Shown here: positions 37,266 to 47,803 of the stretch, one piece after another
How positions within the stretch are numbered: the first letter of the stretch is position 1
Layout of the letters: every line of letters begins with the position of its first letter
NCBI GenBank assembly: GCA_002796835.1
Contig: LUGL01000024.1
Coordinates: 17,141 to 81,140 of the forward strand
Direction of reading: 5' to 3'
Length of the DNA stretch: 64,000 nt
Source: Elainella saxicola E1
GTDB lineage: Bacteria > Cyanobacteriota > Cyanobacteriia > Elainellales > Elainellaceae
The notes under the pieces: model-generated
The model's database searches: none
What the model was told of the DNA's origin: nothing
Seen by the model: only the letters and a program-made list of their open reading frames with translations
Made by a program: the position numbers and the translations under genes

Positions 37266-39226
37266 AGGGGCGGCAATCGATCTGCTTGAGGTTGATTCAG
37301 CTCCTGTTGATTCAGATCGCACGGCAGCTTGATCACAAATTCTGCTCCTTCTCCAGGCGAGGAATGCACTGTAAGTTCACCGCCATGTTTTTCCACAATC
37401 ACCTGATAGCTAATTGCTAAACCCAGTCCGGTTCCTTTGCCAATTCGTTTAGTTGTGAAAAACGGATCAAACAACCTCGTTTGCATGGCCTGAGAAATGC
37501 CTGCCCCATTGTCTGCGATCGATATCATCACTTGCTTGGCAGGCAAAGTTTTTGTGCAAATTCGGATGGTCCCAGGGCGTTGTTTCTTTTCTTCAAACGT
37601 GCGAGTCGCATCATATTCCTCTAAAGCATCGATTGCATTACTCAGAATATTCATGAATACCTGATTGAGTTGCCCTGCGAAGCAGTTCACAAGTGGAATA
37701 TCCCCGTATTCTTTGATTACTTGGATTTCGGGGCGATCGGGCGTGGCTTTCAAACGGTGTTGCAGAATGATTAAGGTACTATCAATGCCTTCATGAAGGT
37801 TAACATTCTTAATTTCAGCTTCATCAATTCGGGAGAAGTTGCGTAATGACAGCACGATTTCCCGAATGCGTTCAGTCCCAACTCGCATGGATTGCATCAG
37901 TTTAGTCAGATCGGCAGCAAGAAAGTCCAGTTCAATTTCTTCTAGTTCTGCCGCAATGGCTTGGGGTGGCTGCGGGTAATGTTGCTGATAAAGATCAATC
38001 AATTGCAATAAGGATTGAGTGTATTCATTGGCATGGGACAAATTACCATGGATGAAGTTGACCGGATTGTTAATTTCATGCGCAATGCCTGCCACCATCT
38101 GACCTAAACTAGACATTTTTTCTGCTTGAATTAACTGCATTTGGGTTGCTTTTTGCTGCTCCAGCAACTCCTTCACCTGAGAAATCAATTGGTTCAATGC
38201 CTGGGTCAATTGCCCGACTTCATCAGTTGTCGTCACAGGGGCTTGCAGGTCAAAATCTGCTTCTTCGGAAACTCTTTGGGCGATCGCCGTTGCAGACTTC
38301 AGCGGCTGTACAATCAAATGGCTAATATAAGCAGCAGCTAAAGTAGCGATCGTTAAAGATAGCATCATGCTCAAAAGAATGATTTGCAAGCGCAAGATAG
38401 CTGCTTGCTTAGAAGCTGCTTCAATAGCTGCATACTCCCGGTAAGAGTTGGCGATCAGTCGATCGAGCTGGGGAGAAATCTCTAAAAAACGTTGTGTCAG
38501 TAGGGTTTGTTGAGAGTCTTCCAGTTTGTCTTGGGCCTGCTTAAAGGCAGTCCTGGACTGTTGCTCACTGTCATCAATTTGCTGCTGCAACTGCTCTAAT
38601 TGAGAAATATAAGCTGAAATAATATATGTGTAACTTTCTATAAACTTGGGCAATATTTCCGCATGCCAATCGCTTGATAAATCGCTGTGGGCCTGTAATT
38701 CAATTAACTGCCTCCACGATTGTTTCAGATTTTGAATGCTTGCCTGAAGAGAGGTTTCAGCAGCAAGTGATGGCTCTTCCGAATCGCTAACAACTTGAGC
38801 ATAATGAACCACTTTTAATGTGTTGAGCTGAACCTGGTGAAATAACTGAATTTCCTGCTGGGCATGTTGCTGTAAGAGGATTGCTTGCTGTTGGGCCCGA
38901 TCGCCAACCAGGGTTCCCAGCACGGTTCCAGCAGTTGTCAAGCTCAGAATGATGACATACCCTAACGCGATCTTGCGGCGAACAGATATCGCACATAACC
39001 ACTGTTTAAATCCGGATGAGTAGCTAGTGTAAACAGTTTTGCGATCGCTTCGATTGGGAAGCAGAGGCGCAGGCATGAAATCAGGATTCATCATATGCCA
39101 AAGGAGCAACCAGCAGGACGTGCCAGTTGATAAGCTTGCCCCTAGTGTTCCCGTTTGCTCTACAACCATCACAAATTTTGGGGTTGGCTGCAATCGATCC
39201 TTCTTCCTGGCCAAAATTGATCCCAT
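37244..39226 (-). CDS. Sensor histidine kinase with HAMP domain
   Basis: 660 aa; two TM segments, HAMP, MSSLGQMVAGIAHEINNPVNFIHGNL (H box), NILSNAIDALEEY, IADNGAGISQAMQTRLFDPFFTTKRIGKGTGLGLAIS. Confidence 0.95.
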   Translation of the reverse strand: MGSILARKKDRLQPTPKFVMVVEQTGTLGASLSTGTSCWLLLWHMMNPDFMPAPLLPNRSDRKTVYTSYSSGFKQWLCAISVRRKIALGYVIILSLTTAGTVLGTLVGDRAQQQAILLQQHAQQEIQLFHQVQLNTLKVVHYAQVVSDSEEPSLAAETSLQASIQNLKQSWRQLIELQAHSDLSSDWHAEILPKFIESYTYIISAYISQLEQLQQQIDDSEQQSRTAFKQAQDKLEDSQQTLLTQRFLEISPQLDRLIANSYREYAAIEAASKQAAILRLQIILLSMMLSLTIATLAAAYISHLIVQPLKSATAIAQRVSEEADFDLQAPVTTTDEVGQLTQALNQLISQVKELLEQQKATQMQLIQAEKMSSLGQMVAGIAHEINNPVNFIHGNLSHANEYTQSLLQLIDLYQQHYPQPPQAIAAELEEIELDFLAADLTKLMQSMRVGTERIREIVLSLRNFSRIDEAEIKNVNLHEGIDSTLIILQHRLKATPDRPEIQVIKEYGDIPLVNCFAGQLNQVFMNILSNAIDALEEYDATRTFEEKKQRPGTIRICTKTLPAKQVMISIADNGAGISQAMQTRLFDPFFTTKRIGKGTGLGLAISYQVIVEKHGGELTVHSSPGEGAEFVIKLPCDLNQQELNQPQADRLPPLQNTLSV

Positions 39227-39311
39227 CTTCCGAGTGAGATGATTTTTTCAAGTTTTGAGGTGCAGGTCTTTGATATCTGTGCTATACTGGTTAAGCACAA
39301 ATTGAGTGCAT

Positions 39312-39385
39312 CGGGGCGTAGCGCAGCTTGGTAGCGCACTACTTTGGGGTAGTAGGGGTCGTGGGTTCAAATCCCGCCGCTCCGA
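39312..39385 (+). tRNA. tRNA-Pro(TGG)
   Basis: CGGGGCGTAGCGCAGCTTGGTAGCGCACTACTTTGGGGTAGTAGGGGTCGTGGGTTCAAATCCCGCCGCTCCGA; anticodon TGG; CCA not encoded. Confidence 0.96.
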
Positions 39386-39667
39386 TCCGCTTTTCAGGCT
39401 CTATGACTGAGTTGTAGAGCCTACCCCACCAAAAAGCATTTGGCATTACTTGGCATATTTTGAGCGTTTGTACCATCGAATAAGGTGCAAATAGTGAACA
39501 CGCAATTAGTGCTGTTTTTGCTCGATCGCAACTCCCGATCCTGCAATATCTGTTAGAGGTCTCGAACTAAAGTATTTGGTGCTGTCGGTTGCCAGCAGTA
39601 GGGTATCAGCAAACAAGCGCTAGCCCTCCAACTGAGAATTGCTGAAGGGTAACCTTCTCCAGATCGA

Positions 39668-40813
39668 TTAAGATATTAGGGTGCTATAGTTTCCCCGATC
39701 GACTATCCCAGTAATCTGCAGTGTGTCATCAAAGATAACCAGATTCGCAATGTAATTTGGGGCAATTCTGCCTAACAGATCATCCATCCTGATCGCCTGC
39801 GCTGGATACAGGGAGGCCATCCGCAGCACTTCTGATAACGGTAACTTTAAGTGACGTACACAGTTCGTAACTGCTTCGATCATCGTTAGCGCCGAGCCAG
39901 CCAATGTCCCATCTAGCGAGACACATTTACCGTCTTGACAAAAGACTTCCTGGCCACCGATCCAAAAGGACTGGATTTCAGCGCCTGCGGGTGGCGTGGC
40001 ATCCGTAACCAAAATGAGCTTATCTTGCTTCAGTTTTTGGGCCAGGGCGATCGACTCAAAGTGGACATGATAACCATCTGCAATAATGCCTGCGTATACA
40101 TCCGCTCGGCTCAATACCGCTCCAACCATGCCGGGATGACGTCCTAACCAAGGAGACATGGCATTGAATAAATGCGTTACCATGCCGATGCCTGCATTAA
40201 ATCCGGTCATCGCCTGCTCAAACGTTGCGTCTGTATGTCCTGCGGAAACTAGAATTCCTTGATTGATTAAAAGCTGAATATCTGCTGGACTAACCTGTTC
40301 CGGAGCCAAAGTCACCAATTTCACCACTTCTCGACCCGCTGCGGCAATCTGCTCCAGCATGGATCGATCGGGCTGACGCACATAAGCTTCATTGTGAATC
40401 CCTTTGCGTTTGGGGTTGAGATACGGACCTTCGAGGTGTAGTCCTAACACATTCCAGGGGCTAGCTTGACGATAGGTTGCAACAACCTCTATGGCTCGCA
40501 ACATATCCGCATCGGCAGCAGTAATTAATGTCGGTAAATAGCTCGTCGTACCACTCTTTAAGTTAGCGGCATGCATGATCTCCAGCGTTTCAGGCGTAAT
40601 CACATCGTTAAACATGACGCCACCACAGCCATTGAGCTGCAAATCAATAAATCCGGGAGCAACATGACATCCCGCCAGATCGATCGATCGGCAATGAACA
40701 GGCAAATTTTCAACCGGCGGAATGCCAACGATCTTCTGGCCATCAATCAAAATTGCGTGATCGGTGAGTTCTGCCTGACTGGTGTAAATTGTGCAGTTGG
40801 TTAAGGCATACAT
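39668..40813 (-). CDS. nagA: N-acetylglucosamine-6-phosphate deacetylase
   Basis: 381 aa; HVAPGFIDLQLNGCGGVMFND, GLHLEGPYLNPKRKGIHN, SAGHTDATFEQAM, THLFNAMSPW, LVTDATPPAG. Confidence 0.95.
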   Translation of the reverse strand: MYALTNCTIYTSQAELTDHAILIDGQKIVGIPPVENLPVHCRSIDLAGCHVAPGFIDLQLNGCGGVMFNDVITPETLEIMHAANLKSGTTSYLPTLITAADADMLRAIEVVATYRQASPWNVLGLHLEGPYLNPKRKGIHNEAYVRQPDRSMLEQIAAAGREVVKLVTLAPEQVSPADIQLLINQGILVSAGHTDATFEQAMTGFNAGIGMVTHLFNAMSPWLGRHPGMVGAVLSRADVYAGIIADGYHVHFESIALAQKLKQDKLILVTDATPPAGAEIQSFWIGGQEVFCQDGKCVSLDGTLAGSALTMIEAVTNCVRHLKLPLSEVLRMASLYPAQAIRMDDLLGRIAPNYIANLVIFDDTLQITGIVDRGNYSTLIS

Positions 40814-40848
40814 AAGTCAATTCAAAGGTTGGTTGAAAGCTCGCAAAA

Positions 40849-41652
40849 TCATGGTAATAAAGTTGGACAATCTCGTTCTAATTCCATGAAATATTTTACC
40901 GTTTTCACCTTTAGCTCTAATGTTGCCTCATCATCACAAACAATCATACTGCGCGGATGAAGTTGTAATGCAGAAACCGTCCACAGGTGATTCACATTTC
41001 CTTCAATGGCATGTTGAAGCGCGATCGCTTTTTTGTAACCTTGCGCCAAAATCATAATTTCTCTTGCATCCATAATCGTGCCAACCCCTACCGTCAGAGC
41101 AGATTTGGGAACTTGATTCACGTCATCATTGAAAAATCGGGCATTTGCCGATCGCGTACTATCGGTCAATGTTTTGATACGGGTGCGAGATTGCAGCGAT
41201 GATCCAGGTTCATTAAAGGCAATATGGCCATCTTCGCCAACACCGCCAATGAATAACTCAACTCCTCCCAAAGCTTGAATTTTCTGTTCATATTGCCGAC
41301 ATTCTGCCTCAATATCGGCTGTATTACCATCTAGAAGATGAACTTGATCGGATGGAATATCAATGTGATTAAACAAATGGCGATGCATAAACGAATAGTA
41401 GCTCTCTGGATGCGTCTTCGGTAAGCCCACATATTCGTCCATATTGAACGTCACGACATGTTGAAAACTCAATTCTCCCATTTGATGCAATTCAATTAGC
41501 TTTTTGTAGAGCTTGAGTGGGGTACTGCCTGTGGGTAAACCTAAGACAAACGGTCGATCGCTCCTAGGGGCAAATGCTGTAATCCGCTGTTTCACATAGC
41601 GGGCAGCCCAATCTGCAACGGCATCAGGATTGTTTTGAACGATAAGACGCAT
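40849..41652 (-). CDS. nagB: Glucosamine-6-phosphate deaminase
   Basis: [73 protein letters not shown] track start 41715, canonical ATG ([12 protein letters not shown]) at 41652. Confidence 0.94.
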   Translation of the reverse strand: MRLIVQNNPDAVADWAARYVKQRITAFAPRSDRPFVLGLPTGSTPLKLYKKLIELHQMGELSFQHVVTFNMDEYVGLPKTHPESYYSFMHRHLFNHIDIPSDQVHLLDGNTADIEAECRQYEQKIQALGGVELFIGGVGEDGHIAFNEPGSSLQSRTRIKTLTDSTRSANARFFNDDVNQVPKSALTVGVGTIMDAREIMILAQGYKKAIALQHAIEGNVNHLWTVSALQLHPRSMIVCDDEATLELKVKTVKYFMELERDCPTLLP

Positions 41653-41680
41653 AAAATTTGACCTGCAAGAATGCTGCGAA

Positions 41681-42538
41681 ATGCTTCCTCTCTCCCTCAT
41701 AATGAAGCATGTCACTGATGGGGAACGGCCTCAATTCATGGAATTTTTGACGATCCTATTGTCTGCGCTATTCAGCCTCTTTTCGCCTGCCGGATTTGTT
41801 GCTGAACAGGTGGCTGCTCAAGCCATTCGCAATCAGTTTGATCAGGTTGAAACGCTGGCTGTCCGGATTGATAGCACTCCCAATTATCAGTTGGTGCAGG
41901 GAAAGGCCGATCGAATTCGAATTGCGGGGCGAGGCATTTATCCAGAAGCCGATCTCCGGATCGCAGCGTTGGACATCGAAACAGATGCGATCGCGATTTC
42001 GCCAACTAGCTTGCGGACCGGGAACCCTCAACTTGAAAAACCGCTGAATGCCGGGATTCATCTAGTTCTCACCCGTGAAGATATCAATCGAGCTTTACAG
42101 TCGCCTGAAGTGACCGATCGCCTCCGCAATCTCAGTTTTGATCTACTGGGTTCTCCTGCTCAGCAACTCGAACGCTATGATTTTGTCGATCCTCAGGTGA
42201 CATTCCTGGAAAATCAGCGCATCCGACTGCAAGTGACATTGCAATCCCAGCAAACTGCAACCCAGGTGACGATCATCGCAGAGACGGGCATTCAAATCAC
42301 TAACGGTCGCCAACTGCAGCTAATTGATCCGATTGCCAAAATTAATGACAGACCTTTACCACCGCAGTTAATTAACCTCCTGGTAGGTGGCATCAACGAT
42401 CGTCTGGACCTGGCCAAGTTAGAAGAGCAGGGGATTACTGCCCGAATTCTTCAGTGGAATGTCGATCGCGATCAGTTGAGCCTTGCTGCATTTATTCGGG
42501 TTGAGCCAGAATTTGATCCTTCATCTCTAACGCAGTGA
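41681..42538 (+). CDS. DUF2993 domain protein
   Basis: 285 aa; [42 protein letters not shown] typical of the LmeA/DUF2993 family. Confidence 0.78.
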   Translation: MLPLSLIMKHVTDGERPQFMEFLTILLSALFSLFSPAGFVAEQVAAQAIRNQFDQVETLAVRIDSTPNYQLVQGKADRIRIAGRGIYPEADLRIAALDIETDAIAISPTSLRTGNPQLEKPLNAGIHLVLTREDINRALQSPEVTDRLRNLSFDLLGSPAQQLERYDFVDPQVTFLENQRIRLQVTLQSQQTATQVTIIAETGIQITNGRQLQLIDPIAKINDRPLPPQLINLLVGGINDRLDLAKLEEQGITARILQWNVDRDQLSLAAFIRVEPEFDPSSLTQ

Positions 42539-42544
42539 TCGGCA

Positions 42545-43630
42545 TTAAGTGATGGGATGGAAATAGAATGCAGCTCCCAGAATTGCGTAGGTAGCCAGCA
42601 GCAAAGCACCTTCCAACCAGTTCGATCGTCCATCTAAGCTGATCAGATTCGCCACAGTCACCGCTAAAGCAACCGCAACCACCTCAAACAAATTGAAATT
42701 GAGATCCATTGGCTGACCGATCGCCTGTCCAACCAGCACCAGCAACGGAGCCACCAGCAGCGCTACCAGTAAGCTGGAACCCATTGCGACCGAAACCGAA
42801 AGATCCATATTATTTTTCAAGGCCACACTGACTGCCGTGACATATTCCGCAGCACCGCCCACTAACGGCAGCAAAATCACCCCGGTGAACAGCGGCGTTA
42901 AACCCAGTCCTTTTGTTGCTTCTTCGACTGCCCCCACAAAAATTTCCGACTCAAACGCCACACCGATCGTCGCAACCACTAAAACTCCCAACCACAGCCA
43001 GAGATTGGGCTTGTGGGCCTCGTCTTGTCCCTGCTCTTCCTCCAGATCCACGACACTCACGTCATAGAGATAGCTATGGGTTTTGAGCGAGAAAACCAAA
43101 GTTAGGGCATAAACGATCATCAAAATGATGGCAGCCGCGATCGACAGTTTGGCAATTTCCGGTTCATTCACGCCGCCTGAAGTCGCAACAACCAATGCTG
43201 GTAGCACCAGGGCTGCAACAGCCAATGTCATGGTGGATCCGTTCACCCGGGCAATCACGGGCTGAAAAGATTGTTCTTTATAGCGAAAGCCACCCAGCAG
43301 CATAGACAGACCCATCACCAGCAGCAAGTTGCTAACTACCGTGCCGGTAATACTGGCTTTAACGATGTCCACTAAACCCGACTTTAAGGCCACCAAGGCA
43401 ATGATCAACTCGGTCGCGTTACCAAAAACGGCATTCATTAGAGCACCGATCGACGGACCCGTGACGATCGCCACTTCTTCCGTTGCAGTACTAAGCCAAA
43501 TGGCTAAAGGTACGATCGCTAAGGCGGATAGGCCAAAGACAATCAAAGCACCCCACTCCAACCGCTCAGCTGCGATCGAAATGGGGATGAAAATTAACAG
43601 CGCGAATGAAATGAATTTTTTGATGGACAT
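42545..43630 (-). CDS. Calcium/proton exchanger (CaCA/Cax), copy 1
   Basis: GNATELIIALVALKSGLVDIVKASITGTVVSNLLLVMG and GGAAEYVTAVSVALKNNMDLSVSVAMGSSLLVALLVAP; ORF track start 43789, likely ATG at 43630 (MSIKKFISF). Confidence 0.92.
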   Translation of the reverse strand: MSIKKFISFALLIFIPISIAAERLEWGALIVFGLSALAIVPLAIWLSTATEEVAIVTGPSIGALMNAVFGNATELIIALVALKSGLVDIVKASITGTVVSNLLLVMGLSMLLGGFRYKEQSFQPVIARVNGSTMTLAVAALVLPALVVATSGGVNEPEIAKLSIAAAIILMIVYALTLVFSLKTHSYLYDVSVVDLEEEQGQDEAHKPNLWLWLGVLVVATIGVAFESEIFVGAVEEATKGLGLTPLFTGVILLPLVGGAAEYVTAVSVALKNNMDLSVSVAMGSSLLVALLVAPLLVLVGQAIGQPMDLNFNLFEVVAVALAVTVANLISLDGRSNWLEGALLLATYAILGAAFYFHPIT

Positions 43631-43742
43631 AGATTTGTAGGTCGAATGGCCTTTCCAAACATCAACGCAGGACTGCTGGTTCACAATCCTGCTGATGCCA
43701 TTCATGGTAAAGCCTTCCGGCTTTTTTGAATTGCAAGCGAGC

Positions 43743-44837
43743 CTAACCCACGCCTTCAAGCACCGGATGGAAGAAGAAAGCGGCCCCAATCACAAAATAG
43801 GTGGCTAGCAGCAAAGTGCCTTCCAGCCAGTTGGACTGTCCATCTGAGCTAACGGAATTGGCGATCAAAACGGCAACACCAACCGCAACCAGCTCAAAGG
43901 CATTAAAGTCGAGATCCATCGGCTGTCCGAAAAACCAACCTGCGATCACCAGCACGGGTGCCACAAATAGCGCAATCTGCAAACTCGATCCGAGTGCAAC
44001 CGAAACCGCCAAATCCATTTTATTTTTCATGGCCACGACAACTGCCGTCGCATGTTCTGCCGCGTTGCCAATAATCGGCAGCAAGATAATTCCAGTGAAC
44101 AGCTGAGTCAGGCCCAATTGCTGGGTTGCTTCCTCTAAAGCGCCTACCAGCAGCTCTGATTCGACTGCCACCAGTAACGTCACCACCAGCAAAACACCCA
44201 CCCAGAGCCAGAGATTCGGTTTTTGCCCCTCTTCTGTGAAACCACCTTCTTCTTCTGAAGCCACGCCCACGTCATAGAGATAGCTGTGGGTTTTCATCGA
44301 GAAGAACAGCGTCAGGACATACACCGCAATCAAGGCAATCGCCACAACGATCGACAATTGCTGCATGACGGATTCGCTCACGCCCGCCGAAGTAAAATCC
44401 ACGGCGCTGGGCATCAGAATGGCAATTACAGCCAAATTCATGGTTGAGGCGTTAATGCGGGCTACCGTAGGTTGAAACTTCTGTTCCTTAAAGCGCAAGC
44501 CACCAAGAAACATCGCAAAGCCCATGACCAGCAGCAGGTTGCTGATAATTGATCCGGTGAGGCTGGCTTTTACGACATTAATCGCTCCGGCTTTGAGCGC
44601 CACTAGGGCAATAATCAATTCTGTGGCGTTACCAAAGGTCGCATTCAGCAAACCGCCGATCGAAGGACCGACCACAACCGCAATTTCCTCAGTCGCTGTT
44701 CCCATCCAGGCTGCCAAAGGCAAAATGGCCAGACAGGCTGTAATGAAAACCGTGAGTTCGCCCCAATGCAAGAGTTCAGCAGCGATCGAGATCGGAATAA
44801 AAATCAGTAGAGCAGTAAAAATCAGGGTTTTAGTCAT
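43743..44837 (-). CDS. Calcium/proton exchanger (CaCA/Cax), copy 2
   Basis: 364 aa; GNATELIIALVALKAGAINVVKASLTGSIISNLLLVMG and GNAAEHATAVVVAMKNKMDLAVSVALGSSLQIALFVAP. Confidence 0.94.
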   Translation of the reverse strand: MTKTLIFTALLIFIPISIAAELLHWGELTVFITACLAILPLAAWMGTATEEIAVVVGPSIGGLLNATFGNATELIIALVALKAGAINVVKASLTGSIISNLLLVMGFAMFLGGLRFKEQKFQPTVARINASTMNLAVIAILMPSAVDFTSAGVSESVMQQLSIVVAIALIAVYVLTLFFSMKTHSYLYDVGVASEEEGGFTEEGQKPNLWLWVGVLLVVTLLVAVESELLVGALEEATQQLGLTQLFTGIILLPIIGNAAEHATAVVVAMKNKMDLAVSVALGSSLQIALFVAPVLVIAGWFFGQPMDLDFNAFELVAVGVAVLIANSVSSDGQSNWLEGTLLLATYFVIGAAFFFHPVLEGVG

Positions 44838-45062
44838 GGCAAATGAATGGTCATGGGTTTAGAGGTCAAGTTTGACTTGCAGGAGGTTCCGCTTGATCTA
44901 GCCTTCCCTGTGATACCTCAAGCAATCAGAATTGTCAGCCCAGAGACAGAGCACGCGGCAAAGTTTGAAGTTCTTCGTTACACTCATTTACAGAATCTTC
45001 CCAATCGTGGGTAAAAAACTGCGTTTTGGCAATCACCCTCACTCTATTTATCAAGCCGACTT

Positions 45063-45953
45063 ATGACTGTTGTATATCCCCGTAAACTGGAAAGCTCGCT
45101 TGGGGCCATGAGCGCTCGCGATGTGATGAAGCAGGTCGTGCGCGATCGCGAAATCCATTTGCTGACCCTAAACCGCTACCGTTATAGTGAGCAGCGGAGC
45201 TGTAAGGATTTGACCGATCTGATCGAACAGTTGAACGGCAAAGCGCCTGAGCTCATTCGAGATCTGTCTCGCCATATTTCTGATGAAGCGCGGCACGCCA
45301 TGTGGTTAACCGAGCTGCTGGTTGATTTGGGAGCTGAAGTTGGAACACCGCTTGGATCCTCCTATATTGACGAATTTGAACGGTTGCTCGATCGCGAATA
45401 TGGAAACCCTCAGGAAAGCCTGGATGACTTTTTGATTTCCTCCCTGGCCGCGATCAACGTTACCGAAAAGCGGGGCTGCGAATATTTTTCGGGCCATATT
45501 CATGCGCTGAAGCAAGCACCGCAAACGGAAGAGAACATCAAAATCCGCGAGACGATCGAAAAAATTCTGCCGGAAGAAGCGGGTCATGTGCGCTGGGGCA
45601 ATCGCTGGCTGGCTGAAATGGCTCGCAAGAGTCCGGAACATGCTCAGAAAGTTGAACAGGCCAAGCTCAAATATGCAGCGATCGAACAGGCGGCCTTTGT
45701 GTCTGGGATGGATATCACGCTGGGTGCAGAACTGCGTCGCGTCGGCAACCTGCTGGATATTGCGAATAACCTACCCATGTGGCAACGTCCGCAATACCTG
45801 ATGGAACGCCTGCCCCAAACCTTGCTGGCCCCTGATCTGCAACGTACACGCATTACGGCAGCGCAACGGGCCTGGGAACGCGATCCGCAAGCTTTTATGG
45901 AACGATTCGTGCCCATGTTCCTGAGCGGATTGACAAAAGGACAGAAGAATTAA
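45063..45953 (+). CDS. Ferritin-like domain protein
   Basis: 296 aa; helical, repeated E/H carboxylate-bridge motifs (LSRHISDEARHAMWLTELLVDLG; LPEEAGHVRWGNRWL). Confidence 0.78.
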   Translation: MTVVYPRKLESSLGAMSARDVMKQVVRDREIHLLTLNRYRYSEQRSCKDLTDLIEQLNGKAPELIRDLSRHISDEARHAMWLTELLVDLGAEVGTPLGSSYIDEFERLLDREYGNPQESLDDFLISSLAAINVTEKRGCEYFSGHIHALKQAPQTEENIKIRETIEKILPEEAGHVRWGNRWLAEMARKSPEHAQKVEQAKLKYAAIEQAAFVSGMDITLGAELRRVGNLLDIANNLPMWQRPQYLMERLPQTLLAPDLQRTRITAAQRAWERDPQAFMERFVPMFLSGLTKGQKN

Positions 45954-45994
45954 TTGTATTTCAACCATCACCTCTAGATCACAAATCCTGTTGA

Positions 45995-46087
45995 GATCCC
46001 CCAAAGCTTCTATGGGAATGGGCTTGCGTAAAAAAAGAACCCAAAGTGTCTTCAAGTCCCTCTTTTTAAGGGGGATTTGGGGGGATC
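45995..46087. repeat. MITE-like element with terminal inverted repeats
   Basis: GATCCCCCAAA (45995-46005) inverted against TTTGGGGGGATC (46076-46087), internal CCCTCTTTTTAAGGGGG palindrome; matches the look of common cyanobacterial CCCCC-rich dispersed repeats. Confidence 0.6.
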
Positions 46088-46174
46088 GATGCAAGGATCT
46101 TCACCAAACAAATTCAGTTTCAATCGCTTGATTCTGTAGCGGCTAATGGGTCACACCTTTATTATCATTCGTGT

Positions 46175-47383
46175 CTAAAAGATCATCAACATAGCTGTTC
46201 CAATCACGATCGTCACCAGCGTTAACGGCAGTCCAAACTTGAGATGATCGATAAAGCTTAAGCGATAGCCCAACTTTCCGGCTGCTTCCGCCACAATGAG
46301 ATTGGCAACTGATCCAAATAAAGTCAAATTGCCTGCTAAGGTTGAACTCATGGCCAGCAGCAACCAGGCTTGTTTATCATCCGGTTGAATCAGGGATTGC
46401 AGGAGCAGTACAGCCGGAACATTCGAGATTAAATTGGAAAGTACTGTAGTGACGGCGACTAGGCCGATCGCTCCATGGGTCCAGTTCTCGAAGAACTTCA
46501 GCAGATCCAATTCCTGAGTGCAGCGAGTCAGGATAAATAAACCGGAGAACATCACGAGTAAATCCCATTCCACATAGCGAAGAATACGTTGTGGTTTAAT
46601 CCGTCTGGTAATCAGTAACAAAGCGGCTGCGACAAAAGCAGCATTGGCAATGGGAATGCCGATCGCAAAAGCAATGAGCAGCAAGATCGTGATTGTGACG
46701 ACCTTAATCAATAACGGCTGATAGATGCGAGTCCGGACTTCTGGAATCTGTTCGCAAGGTTGCAGTGAACGGACTTCTGGATAGAACCACCAGAGCATGA
46801 TGAGCTGTATGAATAAGCCGATTAGAGCAACTGGTGTGAGAGCTATTGCAAATTCCAGATAGGGAATCTGCGAAAATGAACCAATCAAGATATTTTGGGG
46901 ATTGCCACTAATGGTTGCGACCGAACCCAGATTGGTAGAAGCTGCTAAGGCCAGCAAATAGGGAATGGGATTTAAGCCCAAAGTTTGAGTCAGATTCAGC
47001 ACCAAAGGCGTAAAAACGATCGCAATGGTGTCATTTAAGAAAAATGCAGATAGCAATCCACTGCCGATCGACAAAGCCACCAACAGGCCAAACGGGCTCC
47101 GCGTTAATCGCATTAGTAAGGACAGCGCAACCTGAAAAAAGCCGGAATAGGCTAAATTTGCATTCACTACCATCATGCTGAGCAGGAAAACGATCGTCGT
47201 GGCATCGATCGATCGCCAAGCTTCTTCCAGCGACAGCAATCCTAATCCAACTAATAAGGCTGATCCAACTAGGGCGATCGTGGCGCGATTCATGCGGAGT
47301 CCAGGTAAATAGCCTAACGCTAAGCCAAGATAGCTGATCCCCAAGATAGTATATTGCACAAAAGTAAGCAGAGCTGGCATCAA
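46175..47383 (-). CDS. SLC13/ArsB-type anion permease
   Basis: 402 aa; ~11 TM; FLNDTIAIVFTPLVLNLTQTLGLNPIPYLLALAASTNLGSVATISGNPQNILIG. Confidence 0.92.
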   Translation of the reverse strand: MMPALLTFVQYTILGISYLGLALGYLPGLRMNRATIALVGSALLVGLGLLSLEEAWRSIDATTIVFLLSMMVVNANLAYSGFFQVALSLLMRLTRSPFGLLVALSIGSGLLSAFFLNDTIAIVFTPLVLNLTQTLGLNPIPYLLALAASTNLGSVATISGNPQNILIGSFSQIPYLEFAIALTPVALIGLFIQLIMLWWFYPEVRSLQPCEQIPEVRTRIYQPLLIKVVTITILLLIAFAIGIPIANAAFVAAALLLITRRIKPQRILRYVEWDLLVMFSGLFILTRCTQELDLLKFFENWTHGAIGLVAVTTVLSNLISNVPAVLLLQSLIQPDDKQAWLLLAMSSTLAGNLTLFGSVANLIVAEAAGKLGYRLSFIDHLKFGLPLTLVTIVIGTAMLMIF

Positions 47384-47803
47384 CCTCCCACTGGTTCTAG
47401 CGCAACAAAGGAGCTGACTAATTTTATACTGGCTCTATCTCGCTACGCTGATGTACTACAAAACAATTGCGTTCCCCACTGCTTGCAGCCAAGACTTTCA
47501 TTCCCAACCTCAGACCGAAGTGATAATAGGCTTAAAGTTGAATAAATGTAAATTACAAATCTATATCTAAGGCTCATACTACGCTAACTCTAAATTAAAA
47601 TTTGAGTTAAAAATATTTAGCACCTCTCTCTTAATTACGATTCCCGCTCAGATCGTTTCGATATCATTATTAGTAACGGAGGACTCACTATTCCTGGACT
47701 TGTCACTGCTTCCAATTTTGAGTATTTCCAGATTAGGGGGAGTTCAGGGGACAACACGATCACAGCGGGTGCTCCTGCTCCTGGGGCTACTCAGTGCTAT
47801 GCA

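Noticed and set aside
39396-39422. AGGCTCTA/TAGAGCCT hairpin after tRNA-Pro
   Set aside because: Probably the tRNA transcript 3' processing/termination structure; no T tract and not unusual.
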